Shown here: piece after piece, positions 1 to 6,426 of the stretch
How the letters are laid out: each line of letters begins with the position of its first letter
How positions within the stretch are numbered: the first letter of the stretch is position 1
Assembly: GCA_947630415.1 (NCBI GenBank)
Contig: CANRHM010000059.1
Location: 1 to 7,817 of the forward strand
Direction: 5' to 3'
Source of the DNA: an uncultured Bacilli bacterium
Lineage (GTDB): Bacteria; Bacillota_I; Bacilli_A; RF39; UBA660
Length of the DNA stretch: 7,817 bases
The notes under the pieces: model-generated
What the model saw: the letters and a program-made list of their open reading frames with translations, nothing else
Database searches by the model: none
What the model was told of the DNA's origin: nothing
Program-made: the position numbers and the translations under genes

Positions 1-112
1 CTTGTCTTGAATACTGATATAAAGCAAATGTTGCTCCTACTGTGATTAGAATTAAACTGAACACAAGTAGGCCTACTGCTATTAGTTCTTTCTTATTTCG
101 TTTCTCTTTCAT
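1..112 (-). CDS. 5' part of a small exported or membrane-anchored protein (partial)
   Basis: The reading frame opens at ATG 112 and runs off the window at base 1, so about 37 residues are visible. It starts MKEKRNKKELIAVG, a short strongly basic N-terminus, followed by a single hydrophobic stretch (about residues 10-31) ending in GATFALYQYS. This is a signal peptide or N-terminal anchor. The small-residue/aromatic end resembles the SipW-type export signals common on surface proteins of Bacillota, but that is only a resemblance. The start is supported by AGAAGGA at 123-129, 10 nt upstream, and by a promoter at 147-174. It lies downstream of the infB terminator, so it is probably a separate transcription unit. 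The mature domain is outside the window and no function can be assigned. Confidence 0.6.
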   Translation of the reverse strand, partial: MKEKRNKKELIAVGLLVFSLILITVGATFALYQYSRQ

Positions 113-146
113 AAATCACACATCCTTCTAATTTATCTATTTTCAT

Positions 147-174
147 TTTATAATACCCTTTCTCATTAGGTCAA
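147..174 (-). promoter_or_regulatory. Sigma-A-type promoter for the partial gene at 1-112
   Basis: On the minus strand, -35 TTGACC (174-169) and -10 TATAAA (152-147) are separated by 16 bp. Transcription would start near 140, giving a leader of about 28 nt before ATG 112. Directly upstream is a run of T/A tracts with 10-bp spacing (see 190-239). Confidence 0.55.
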
Positions 175-189
175 TAATTTGTTTACAAT

Positions 190-239
190 TTGTTAACTTT
201 TTTCGATTTATTTCGACTTTATTTGACATTTTTTGACAA
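190..239. repeat. Five degenerate 10-bp repeats upstream of the promoter
   Basis: On the plus strand the trinucleotides AAC, GAT, GAC, GAC and GAC end at 197, 207, 217, 227 and 237, exactly 10 bp apart. Each is preceded by a T-rich tract, for example TTTCGAC and TTTTGAC. The array lies between the infB terminator and the promoter at 147-174. Tracts phased with the helix repeat are known to bend DNA, and A/T tracts upstream of -35 can act as UP elements. Serial protein-binding sites are the alternative. Confidence 0.45.
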
Positions 240-266
240 AAAAAAGAAAGAGGTTATTTCTCTTTC
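238..266 (-). terminator. Intrinsic terminator of the rimP-infB operon
   Basis: On the minus strand, GAAAGAG (266-260) pairs with CTCTTTC (252-246) around a 7-nt loop. Eight T residues (245-238) follow. It lies 13 nt past the infB stop and closes the operon, separating it from the gene at 1-112. Confidence 0.8.
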
Positions 267-278
267 ACTATTTCCTTT

Positions 279-2408
279 TTACCGTTTAATTTCAACCATT
301 TCGAAAGATTCAACAACATCTTTTTCTTTGATATCTTGGTAATTCTCAAAAGTAATTCCACAGTCCATACCTTTGGTCACTTCTTTAACTTGATCTTTTT
401 CATGTTGTACAGACTTAATTTTTCCGGTATAGATGACTACACCATCACGAACAATACGGCAATCACTTCCGTTTTTAATAGTGCCATCTAAGACATGGCA
501 TCCGGCAATATTACCTACTTTAGAGAATTTAAAGATTTGTCTAATTTCAGCGGTTCCATTGGTTTTTTCTTCGTATAATGGTTCAAGCATTCCTTTCATG
601 GCAAGTTCCATATCCTCAACGACTTTATAAATAATGTTGTATAGACGAATTTCGATGTTGTTTTCTTTAGCCATTTCTTGGGTCTTAGCTGAAGGTCTTA
701 CATTAAATCCAATAACGATAGCATTACTAGCTTTGGCAAGTACGATATCACTTTCGGTAATCGTACCTACTCCACTTCGAATAACATTAATCTTAACATC
801 TTCGACTTTGATTTTTTGAAGTGAGTTCTTAACGGCTTCTTGACTACCATTTACATCGGCTTTTAAGATAACGTTAATTTCTTTAGTTCCATCTTGAATA
901 GCACCAAAGAGTTCTTCCAAACTCATACCCGATTTATTGGTATCTTGTTCTTTGGCTCTTAGACTTCGCTCATCGGCCACACTTCTTGCTTGTTTTTCGG
1001 TTTCAAAGGCCATGAACTTATCACCCGCACTTGGAACTTGGTTAAGTCCTGTGACTTCGACAGGCATCGAAGGAGGTGCCTCGACAATATTTTGTCCTTT
1101 ATCGTTTTTCATGGAACGAATTTTACCATAACTAGTACCAATAACAACAGGGTCTCCAATACGAAGAGTTCCATTTTGAATAAGTAGAGAAACGATAGCT
1201 CCTACTTGTTTATCAAGACGGGATTCAATTACGGTTCCTGTAGCATAACGTTTTGGATTGGCTTTTAACTCACGCATTTCACTAACTAATAGAATGGTAT
1301 CTAAAAGTTCATTAACGCCCTCTCCAGTTTTAGCAGAAATCTTATTAACTAAAGTATCTCCACCCCAAGATTCAGGAGTTAATCCATGTTCTACTAATTC
1401 AGTTAAAATACGGTCTGGGTTGGCACCTGGTTTATCGATTTTATTGATAGCCACAATGATAGGAACATTGGCAGCCTTGGCATGATCGATGGCTTCAATC
1501 GTTTGAGGCATTACACCATCATCAGCAGCTACAATAATGATAACAATATCGGTAACACTAGCACCCCTTGCTCTCATTTCGGTAAAAGCTTCATGTCCTG
1601 GTGTATCGATGAACGTAATCTTTTTATCATTATAGGTAATTTGGTAAGCTCCAATCGCTTGGGTAATTCCTCCTGCTTCGCCTCCTACTACATCGGTATT
1701 TCGAATGTAATCAAGAAGGGATGTTTTTCCATGGTCGACGTGTCCCATAATGGTAACAACAGGTGCTCTTGGAACTAAATCTTCTTCACGATCAATAATT
1801 TCATATTGCTCAAAGTTTGCAATATCCACGGCTTCTTCTTTCTTTAACGTCTTATCATAATCGACCACTAAAAGTTCTGCTACATCGTAGGCAATCGAAT
1901 TGTTTAAAGTAGCCATAATACCAAGACTAAATAACTTTTTGATAAGTTCGGATGGATTTACTTTTAATTCACTAGCTAAATCCGATACACTCATACCTTC
2001 TTTATAGATGACATAATCATCGCTTACTTCTTCTTGATTGGTCTTTAATTTTTCACGATGTTTATACATCTTTTTCTTATCTTTTAAAAAGTCATTTTTA
2101 TTTTCATTCTTTATGGGTTGTTGTTTTTTAATCTTTACATTTTTTGTAACCGGTTCCTCAATATCCACGATTGTAGCAGCAATCGACTCAGCTTTATCTT
2201 CGAGTTCTTCTTCCTCAATGCGTTCTAAATCTTCTTCTTGTACCTCTTCACTACTACCGTTTTGAATTTCATTATCGAGTAACGTAATATCGTCATCGGA
2301 TAATAAGGTATCCGTGTTTTCTACCTTTATGTCTAACTTTTTACAGAGTTCTAAAACCTCATCGACACTTTTTCCAACATCGAGTGCATATTCTAAAACG
2401 TTCATCAT
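279..2408 (-). CDS. infB: Translation initiation factor IF-2
   Basis: IF-2 is the GTPase that places initiator fMet-tRNA on the 30S subunit and promotes 50S joining. The 709-residue product has the expected order. An N-terminal helical IF2-N-like module (about 1-47) is followed by an acidic/basic low-complexity linker (about 50-125) and a second IF2-N domain (about 132-180). The G domain has G1 GHVDHGKT (222-229), GGIT (246-249), DTPGHEA (268-274), NKID (322-325) and SAK (358-360). The beta-barrel and C-terminal tRNA-binding domains follow. Its length is normal for Bacillota. Two ATGs are adjacent, at 2408 and 2405; AGGTGG at 2414-2419 is 5 nt from the first and 8 nt from the second, so translation may begin at 2405 (708 aa). 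It is the last gene of the operon, 18 nt after comEB, and a terminator follows. rbfA and truB, which often come next in Bacillota, are absent. Confidence 0.98.
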   Translation of the reverse strand: MMNVLEYALDVGKSVDEVLELCKKLDIKVENTDTLLSDDDITLLDNEIQNGSSEEVQEEDLERIEEEELEDKAESIAATIVDIEEPVTKNVKIKKQQPIKNENKNDFLKDKKKMYKHREKLKTNQEEVSDDYVIYKEGMSVSDLASELKVNPSELIKKLFSLGIMATLNNSIAYDVAELLVVDYDKTLKKEEAVDIANFEQYEIIDREEDLVPRAPVVTIMGHVDHGKTSLLDYIRNTDVVGGEAGGITQAIGAYQITYNDKKITFIDTPGHEAFTEMRARGASVTDIVIIIVAADDGVMPQTIEAIDHAKAANVPIIVAINKIDKPGANPDRILTELVEHGLTPESWGGDTLVNKISAKTGEGVNELLDTILLVSEMRELKANPKRYATGTVIESRLDKQVGAIVSLLIQNGTLRIGDPVVIGTSYGKIRSMKNDKGQNIVEAPPSMPVEVTGLNQVPSAGDKFMAFETEKQARSVADERSLRAKEQDTNKSGMSLEELFGAIQDGTKEINVILKADVNGSQEAVKNSLQKIKVEDVKINVIRSGVGTITESDIVLAKASNAIVIGFNVRPSAKTQEMAKENNIEIRLYNIIYKVVEDMELAMKGMLEPLYEEKTNGTAEIRQIFKFSKVGNIAGCHVLDGTIKNGSDCRIVRDGVVIYTGKIKSVQHEKDQVKEVTKGMDCGITFENYQDIKEKDVVESFEMVEIKR

Positions 2409-2426
2409 TTAAACCACCTACCTTTT

Positions 2427-2924
2427 CTAGTTTTTGGCTATTTTTATTAATCTTTTGGCTTCATCAAAATGTTCTACCACTATATCAGTCTCGGCTAACA
2501 TGGCTTTCGAGTTATCGTCCATGTAATCGCCTTTATAAACAATCCTTTTTAGTTCACTATTGATAATCATTCTAGCACAAATGCTACAAGGATATGTTGT
2601 TACATACAACGTCCCTCCTAAAATGGATACGCCTTGTTTTGCTGCTTGAATAATGGCATTTTGTTCGGCATGAACAGCTCTACAAAATTCTTGACGTGTA
2701 CCAGATGGAATGTGATTTAAGGTTCTAAGACAACCTCCTAATTCACTACAATGTTTAAGTCCTTTAGGAGCTCCATTATACCCAATCGATAAAATTTCAT
2801 TATTCTTGGTAATTACTGCCCCTACTTGTCTACGGCAAGTACTTCTTGAACTTGCTAACTCTGCCATTGTCATAAAGTATTCATCCCAACTAGGACGTTC
2901 ACTAAATAATTTTTCTTCAACCAT
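2427..2924 (-). CDS. comEB: Deoxycytidylate (dCMP) deaminase, ComEB family
   Basis: This enzyme hydrolytically deaminates dCMP to dUMP, the substrate of thymidylate synthase, in the cytosol. The 165-residue product has the zinc-dependent deaminase signature. The HAE motif is H85-A86-E87 (zinc ligand and catalytic glutamate) and PCSIC supplies C113 and C116. The N-terminal TCRRQVGAVI segment and GYNGAPKGLKHC (48-59) match the dCMP deaminase/ComEB branch rather than cytidine deaminase. Extra Cys/His residues (C30, C59, C65, H71, C81) could bind a second zinc, as in some dCMP deaminases. GGGAGA at 2932-2937, inside the end of ylxR, is 7 nt from the ATG. The gene starts 3 nt after ylxR and ends 18 nt before infB, so it is an integral operon member. 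It occupies the place usually held by ylxQ. Substrate (dCMP) is inferred from family motifs. Confidence 0.92.
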   Translation of the reverse strand: MVEEKLFSERPSWDEYFMTMAELASSRSTCRRQVGAVITKNNEILSIGYNGAPKGLKHCSELGGCLRTLNHIPSGTRQEFCRAVHAEQNAIIQAAKQGVSILGGTLYVTTYPCSICARMIINSELKRIVYKGDYMDDNSKAMLAETDIVVEHFDEAKRLIKIAKN

Positions 2925-2927
2925 AAC

Positions 2928-3194
2928 CTATTCTCCCAAAATTACTTTTTTTATTTCTTCGTAAACCTCTTCACTAATCGTTACTTCAAGGGCTCGCTCT
3001 AGCGCTTTATTCTTTTTTGCTTTTGCTAAAACGTCTAGATCTTTTTTAATATATGCACCTCGTCCATTTTTCTTTCCTGTTAGATCGACTTCTACTTCCA
3101 TAGAAGGCGTTCTAACAATTCTTAATAGTTCTTGTTTTGGTACTTTTTCTTTCGTTACCGTACAAGTTCGTAAAGGTATCTTTTTTGGTTTCAT
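2928..3194 (-). CDS. ylxR: YlxR/RnpM-family RNA-binding protein
   Basis: This is a small basic protein of the YlxR (DUF448) family. The Bacillus subtilis member has been renamed RnpM because it binds RNase P RNA and modulates RNase P. Family hallmarks are visible: KKIPLRTCTVTKEK near the N-terminus, ELLRIVRTP, and the conserved TGKKNGRGAYI patch. The frame is open back to a GTG at 3206, directly after the nusA stop codon, but that GTG overlaps the SD. ATG 3194, preceded by GTGGAGG with 5 nt spacing, gives the usual family start MKPKKIPLRTC and an 88-aa protein. It lies 12 nt downstream of nusA and 3 nt upstream of comEB. The family assignment is firm; the cellular role comes from homologues. 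Confidence 0.93.
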   Translation of the reverse strand: MKPKKIPLRTCTVTKEKVPKQELLRIVRTPSMEVEVDLTGKKNGRGAYIKKDLDVLAKAKKNKALERALEVTISEEVYEEIKKVILGE

Positions 3195-3206
3195 AAGAAC
3201 CTCCAC

Positions 3207-4349
3207 CTACTCACTTCTTAAGTTGATTCCGCATTCTTTCGCTTGTTCGTAATTTTTAATATCGATTTTATAATGCGTAAGACGAGTAGCAAGACGGGCA
3301 TTGTAACCTTTTCTTCCAATTGCAAGGGAAAAATTATCATCGTCTGCTACGACAATCGCTTCTTGTTTTTTAGGATCGGTAATTAATACACTTAAGTTTT
3401 TAGCAGGCGATAAGGCATTTTGAATAAAGATAGCAGGGTCTTTATCGTATTTGACAATATCTAGTTTTTCACCATTAAGTTCTTCGATAATACGAGCAAT
3501 TCTACTACCCTTTTCACCAATGCAAGCACCAATCGGATCCACATTTGGATTTTCAGAGTAAACGGCTACTTTACTTCTTACTCCTGGTTCTCTTGCAACA
3601 CTATAAAGAAGTACGGTACCATCGGCAAGTTCTGGAATCTCATGTTCAAATAGACGTTTTACAAATCCATAATGGGTACGCGATAAAAGAATCAAAATAC
3701 CTTTTCCTTCGGTATTGACTTTACTGACATACACTTTAATTTGTTTTCCCATTTCGATTTTTTCGCCTGGGATACAATCTTTTTTAGGAAGAATACCATT
3801 GCTTCTTCCAAGATTGACAAAATAGTTATCGGTATCTTCTAGTTCTACCGTTCCTACCATTAACTCATCTTGTTTATCCGCAAACTCATCGGCAATCGAT
3901 GTTCTTTCTCTTTCTCTTATCTTTTGAATCAATACTTGTTTAGCCGTAGAGGTAGCAACTCTTCCAAAGTCCTTTGGTGTAACTTCGGTATCGATGGTTC
4001 CTCCTACTTCGGCTAACTTATCAATCTTTTTAGCATCCGATAAAGTAATTTCTAATTCTGGATCAAATTCCAATACTTCAATGGGTTCTCCATTTTCATC
4101 ATAGGTTGGATTTTCATTTAATTCATCGTAATCCATATTTTTTTTCTCATCAGGAACAATCGTAAGATACGAATAAACTTTGATATCTCCTGTATCTTTG
4201 TTAATGACTACTTTACTATTTTGAGATGCATATTCTTTTTTATAAGCAGCCGTTAAGGCTTGTTCCATATATTCAAAGATATCTTCTTTAGGAATTCCTT
4301 TTTCTTTTTCTACTATGTCTACTGCTTGTAAAAACTCTTTACCGTTCAT
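3207..4349 (-). CDS. nusA: Transcription termination/antitermination protein NusA
   Basis: NusA binds RNA polymerase and nascent RNA to modulate pausing, intrinsic termination and antitermination. The 380-residue product has an RNAP-binding N-terminal domain (about 1-155), with VTPKDFGRVAT and the arginine-rich IRERER near its end. An S1 domain (about 160-225), KH1 (about 230-310, IGACIGEKGSRI) and KH2 (about 315-380, FSLAIGRKGYNARLA) follow. No C-terminal acidic repeats are present, as usual in Bacillota. Residues about 65-98 form an acidic, proline-containing segment absent from B. subtilis NusA, making this N-domain roughly 26 residues longer. The start ATG overlaps the end of rimP by 11 nt. 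GGAGT at 4358-4362, inside rimP, is 8 nt from it, so the two are translationally coupled. A leader hairpin upstream of rimP may serve NusA autoregulation. Confidence 0.97.
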   Translation of the reverse strand: MNGKEFLQAVDIVEKEKGIPKEDIFEYMEQALTAAYKKEYASQNSKVVINKDTGDIKVYSYLTIVPDEKKNMDYDELNENPTYDENGEPIEVLEFDPELEITLSDAKKIDKLAEVGGTIDTEVTPKDFGRVATSTAKQVLIQKIRERERTSIADEFADKQDELMVGTVELEDTDNYFVNLGRSNGILPKKDCIPGEKIEMGKQIKVYVSKVNTEGKGILILLSRTHYGFVKRLFEHEIPELADGTVLLYSVAREPGVRSKVAVYSENPNVDPIGACIGEKGSRIARIIEELNGEKLDIVKYDKDPAIFIQNALSPAKNLSVLITDPKKQEAIVVADDDNFSLAIGRKGYNARLATRLTHYKIDIKNYEQAKECGINLRSE

Positions 4350-4602
4350 CTTCTATCACTCCTTTTTCTTTGGCATAAACATCTAAGATATAACTCCGGT
4401 CAATCAAATCTTTTTCTTTATCTAAAATAGGATTAATAATCCGAGTCGCCATGACCACGGTTTGTAAAGGAATAATTTCTTCCCTATCTAAGACAATCCG
4501 AAGATAAAGTTCATTTCCTTCTTCCTCCAAATAAGCGTCATCAATTACAACGCCTAATGAATCTAATTTATCTCCTATTAAAGACACTATTTTTTCTTTC
4601 AC
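4339..4602 (-). CDS. rimP: Short RimP-like ribosome maturation factor (N-domain only)
   Basis: RimP assists 30S subunit assembly. Position directly before nusA and the sequence pattern support the call: an N-terminal helix, then LGVVIDDAYLEEEGNELYLRIVL with the alternating hydrophobics of the RimP beta sheet, and SYILDV near the end where the family has its conserved (F/Y)xLEVSSPG segment. The product is only 87 aa against about 150 in typical RimP. The SSPGLxRPL motif and the whole C-terminal SH3-like domain are missing; the chain ends EKGVIEDER. There is no room for a lost 3' part, because the nusA start overlaps the last 11 nt. It begins with GTG 4602, supported by AAGGAGG at 4609-4615 with 6-nt spacing. 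Identity is inferred mainly from synteny and N-domain likeness. Confidence 0.75.
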   Translation of the reverse strand: MKEKIVSLIGDKLDSLGVVIDDAYLEEEGNELYLRIVLDREEIIPLQTVVMATRIINPILDKEKDLIDRSYILDVYAKEKGVIEDER

Positions 4603-4652
4603 AAAAAACCTCCTTAATACAAAATAGAGGAGTGGTCTCCCACTCCAGTTGT
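4603..4652 (-). promoter_or_regulatory. 5' leader with hairpin upstream of rimP-nusA operon
   Basis: The leader, from the predicted start near 4652 to the rimP GTG, contains a perfect 7-bp stem. GGAGTGG (4646-4640) and CCACTCC (4635-4629) enclose a GAGA tetraloop of the GNRA class. The stem is followed by an interrupted U tract, TCTATTTTG. The hairpin plus weak U tract looks like a poor intrinsic terminator, the type known to depend on NusA. In B. subtilis the nusA operon is autoregulated through NusA-dependent termination in its leader. The same mechanism here is inference. Confidence 0.5.
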
Positions 4653-4658
4653 ATTTAT

Positions 4659-4687
4659 ATTATAACAATCTCTCTTTAAAAAGTCTA
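4659..4687 (-). promoter_or_regulatory. Promoter of the rimP-nusA-ylxR-comEB-infB operon
   Basis: On the minus strand, -35 TAGACT (4687-4682) and a consensus -10 TATAAT (4664-4659) are separated by 17 bp. The -35 overlaps the stop codon of the upstream AbiEi-like gene. Transcription would start near 4652. Confidence 0.7.
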
Positions 4688-5254
4688 CTTTTTTTCATCT
4701 TTTTTTAGAAATAATCCCAACGCATCACGAAGTTCTTTTTGAATTCTTGCTTTGTTTCCATAAAGAAGTGTATATTCTTCTATTTTTTGGTAATCCAACG
4801 TCTTTAAAATACTTCTATATTTATTTAAAAGTTGTTTATAGTAATCAAAAGGAATTTGATTTCTTTTACGAATCAGTTCAACTAATAACCTTTCTTTGTT
4901 ATAGCATTGAATTTTTTCTCCTTCGATATCCAAGACTTCCATTCCTTGTTTAAATATTGGATTGGGAACAAATACTTGTCGTATTTCTTTATTATGAATC
5001 GTACGATATCTACTAGGTGTTGCTAAATAGATTTTATCGGATGCTACCTTGGTTAGTTTTTGATAATAAAAGGCTGTATTTAAAGTAAGAATGGCATAAG
5101 GATATTTTCTCTGATAGATGAGTACAGGATTTACAAGTGCTTTATCAGAATAAACATTTTTTTCGTATTTATAGATTTCTTTTTCGTCTACTGCTTTTTG
5201 TACATAGTATTTAGTTCCATATCTTTTTAACATATCTTGGTAAGAATAAAGCAT
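4685..5254 (-). CDS. AbiEi-like antitoxin/transcriptional regulator, solitary
   Basis: The 189-aa product resembles AbiEi-family antitoxins and related regulators, which combine an N-terminal winged-helix DNA-binding part with a larger C-terminal domain. Residues 1-40 look like a helix-turn-helix (SYQDMLKRYGTKYYVQKAV) followed by a wing (KYEKNVYSDK). Next come the family-like AILTLNTAFYYQKLT, then IYLATPSRYR, and the segment IEGEKIQCYNKERLLVELIR, which matches the family pattern of a beta pair followed by (D/E)RTICDLIR. The frame stays open upstream to ATG 5449, but the extra 65 residues overlap the palindrome and lack a fitting SD; ATG 5254 has AGAGGTGG just upstream and gives a natural start. 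AbiEi normally pairs with an AbiEii nucleotidyltransferase toxin; none lies beside it. Its own promoter is unclear, with TTGATT (5302-5297) and GATAAT (5281-5276) only 15 bp apart. Family call is likely; function is inferred. Confidence 0.7.
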   Translation of the reverse strand: MLYSYQDMLKRYGTKYYVQKAVDEKEIYKYEKNVYSDKALVNPVLIYQRKYPYAILTLNTAFYYQKLTKVASDKIYLATPSRYRTIHNKEIRQVFVPNPIFKQGMEVLDIEGEKIQCYNKERLLVELIRKRNQIPFDYYKQLLNKYRSILKTLDYQKIEEYTLLYGNKARIQKELRDALGLFLKKDEKK

Positions 5255-5378
5255 ATTACCACCTCTTTTAATTAGATTATCACTCTGTAGGGTAAAAATC
5301 AAGAAAATACCTAACAAAATGTAAAAGTTGTCACAAATAGGACAGAAAATAAGAAAGTATCCTAGCATAATTTCTAGT

Positions 5379-5402
5379 AAAGGTGTCGAATTCGTGACCT
5401 TT
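5379..5402. promoter_or_regulatory. 24-bp imperfect palindrome, candidate operator
   Basis: The arms AAAGGT (5379-5384) and ACCTTT (5397-5402) flank the central self-complementary CGAATTCG (5387-5394). Only the two symmetric dinucleotides between arms and centre (GT and TG) break the symmetry. It lies 26 bp upstream of the -35 of the rightward promoter, between divergent genes. A second GACACC at 5411-5416 could pair alternatively with GGTGTC at 5382-5387. It has no T tail, so it is not a terminator. The AbiEi-like protein encoded next door is the obvious candidate ligand, by inference. Confidence 0.5.
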
Positions 5403-5428
5403 GAGGTAAAGACACCCATAAGAATTAA

Positions 5429-5457
5429 TTTACTAAATAGAGGATTCATGATATAAT
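5429..5457 (+). promoter_or_regulatory. Promoter for the CPBP protease-metallophosphoesterase operon
   Basis: -35 TTTACT (5429-5434) and -10 TATAAT (5452-5457) are separated by 17 bp, with an extended -10 TG at 5449-5450. The start would be near 5464. AAAGGTG at 5471-5477 lies 7 nt before the ATG of the first gene. Confidence 0.7.
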
Positions 5458-5484
5458 TTTAAAAGATAAGAAAGGTGATTTTAC

Positions 5485-6426
5485 ATGGCTTTTAATAATT
5501 TTATAGTCAGTTCTTTTATAACGATGGGCTTATTTTTAATTTTAAAATATCGAGGTCTTGCGGATAAGGATCGCTTGATTTCTTTTTTACTTTCTTTTTT
5601 CTGGATGATTCCATCCCTTATTTTATCATTTGGTCTATTAAATGCCATGAAGTATACAGTTAATCCTTGGATTGTTATTCCTACGGTTTTAATTGAAAGT
5701 GTTTATAATTTCTTTTTATTAAAAGGCGATATTGATACTAAAAAATTACCTAAAAGTCTTGCAGTCGTAGCCCTTTTCTTTTTATCGACGTTATTTCAAT
5801 TGATTCCCATTCGTCTTTTCCATTTAAATGTAGAAGAGTTAAGTAGTAATATGGAAATGGCGATATCACTCTTTAGTGATTTTTGTGGATTACTTATCTT
5901 AATTGTTCTTTATTTTAAAGAGTTGAAGGAAGATGCTAAAAAGTTAGTTAAAAACTTTAATCCCATTATGGATACGGCAATTAAGTATTGGACTTTAGGT
6001 ATCATCATCATGGTGGTATCCAATTTATTAATTCAAGCATTTGCTCCTCAAAGTGTAGCCGTAAACGAAGAAAGTGTGCAGGCCTTAATTGGGGAAGCTC
6101 CTCTACTCACGTTTATAGGCGCTTCCGTTTTTGCTCCTATCATTGAAGAATTAACTTTTAGAAAAGCCTTCTATGATGTCTTTAAAAAGAATACCACTCT
6201 ATTTGTTATTACTTCAGGTCTCATCTTTGGAGGACTTCATGTCGTTTTAGCTTTAAGTTCTCCTTGGGACTTACTCTATATTATTCCCTATGGTGCTCTA
6301 GGAAGTGCTTTTGCTTACATCCTAGCCAAAACCGATAATGTCTATGCAAGCATGATCGTGCATTTTCTTCATAATGCTATTCTCACTTCCGTATCGATTT
6401 TCTTTGGGATGGTGGTCTTCCTATGA
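5485..6426 (+). CDS. CPBP-family intramembrane metalloprotease
   Basis: This is a multi-pass membrane protein of the CPBP (CAAX protease and bacteriocin-processing, Abi) family. Members act as intramembrane metalloproteases, or in bacteriocin self-immunity and surface protein processing. All three family motifs are present in the C-terminal half: EExxxR as E221-E222-LTF-R226, FxxxH as F248-GGL-H252, and HxxxN as H293-FLH-N297. These residues are expected to form the metal-binding active site. About eight hydrophobic segments span the 313 residues (for example 7-20, 32-52, 62-78, 92-110, 125-143, 168-186, 205-220, 236-258). The start at ATG 5485 has a good SD and a promoter directly upstream. 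The 3' end overlaps the next gene by 4 nt (ATGA). The fold and catalytic residues are clear; the substrate is not knowable from sequence, and no bacteriocin-like peptide gene is adjacent. Confidence 0.9.
   Translation: MAFNNFIVSSFITMGLFLILKYRGLADKDRLISFLLSFFWMIPSLILSFGLLNAMKYTVNPWIVIPTVLIESVYNFFLLKGDIDTKKLPKSLAVVALFFLSTLFQLIPIRLFHLNVEELSSNMEMAISLFSDFCGLLILIVLYFKELKEDAKKLVKNFNPIMDTAIKYWTLGIIIMVVSNLLIQAFAPQSVAVNEESVQALIGEAPLLTFIGASVFAPIIEELTFRKAFYDVFKKNTTLFVITSGLIFGGLHVVLALSSPWDLLYIIPYGALGSAFAYILAKTDNVYASMIVHFLHNAILTSVSIFFGMVVFL

Noticed and set aside
433..2265. Plus-strand frames of 60-98 aa across infB
   Set aside because: They are antisense shadows of the clearly coding IF-2 frame, with no SD and no family resemblance.
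3195..3206. GTG start of ylxR directly after the nusA stop
   Set aside because: The GTG is part of the GTGGAGG SD; ATG 3194 gives the standard YlxR N-terminus.
4678..4693. AAAAAG-TAGA-CTTTTT stem at the end of the AbiEi-like gene as a terminator
   Set aside because: The stem is only A-T rich, overlaps the stop codon and is followed by AAAGAGAG rather than a T tract; it is more likely part of the operon promoter.
4747..4953. Plus-strand 68-aa frame opposite the AbiEi-like gene
   Set aside because: Low-complexity Phe/Tyr/Leu-rich antisense shadow without an SD.
5276..5302. TTGATT/GATAAT as promoter of the AbiEi-like gene
   Set aside because: The 15-bp spacing is poor and the start would fall about 1 nt upstream of the SD; not listed as a feature.
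5328..5336. Short palindrome TTGTCACAA
   Set aside because: At 9 bp it is too short to stand out in AT-rich DNA.
5255..5449. N-terminal 65-residue extension of the AbiEi-like frame, with hydrophobic content
   Set aside because: No suitable SD at 5449, it overlaps the palindrome, and the internal ATG 5254 has a strong AGAGGTGG and begins at a natural domain start.
6424..6426. Possibility of genetic code 4 (TGA as Trp), as in mollicutes
   Set aside because: TGA ends the protease at the expected place in an ATGA overlap, and Trp codons seen are TGG.
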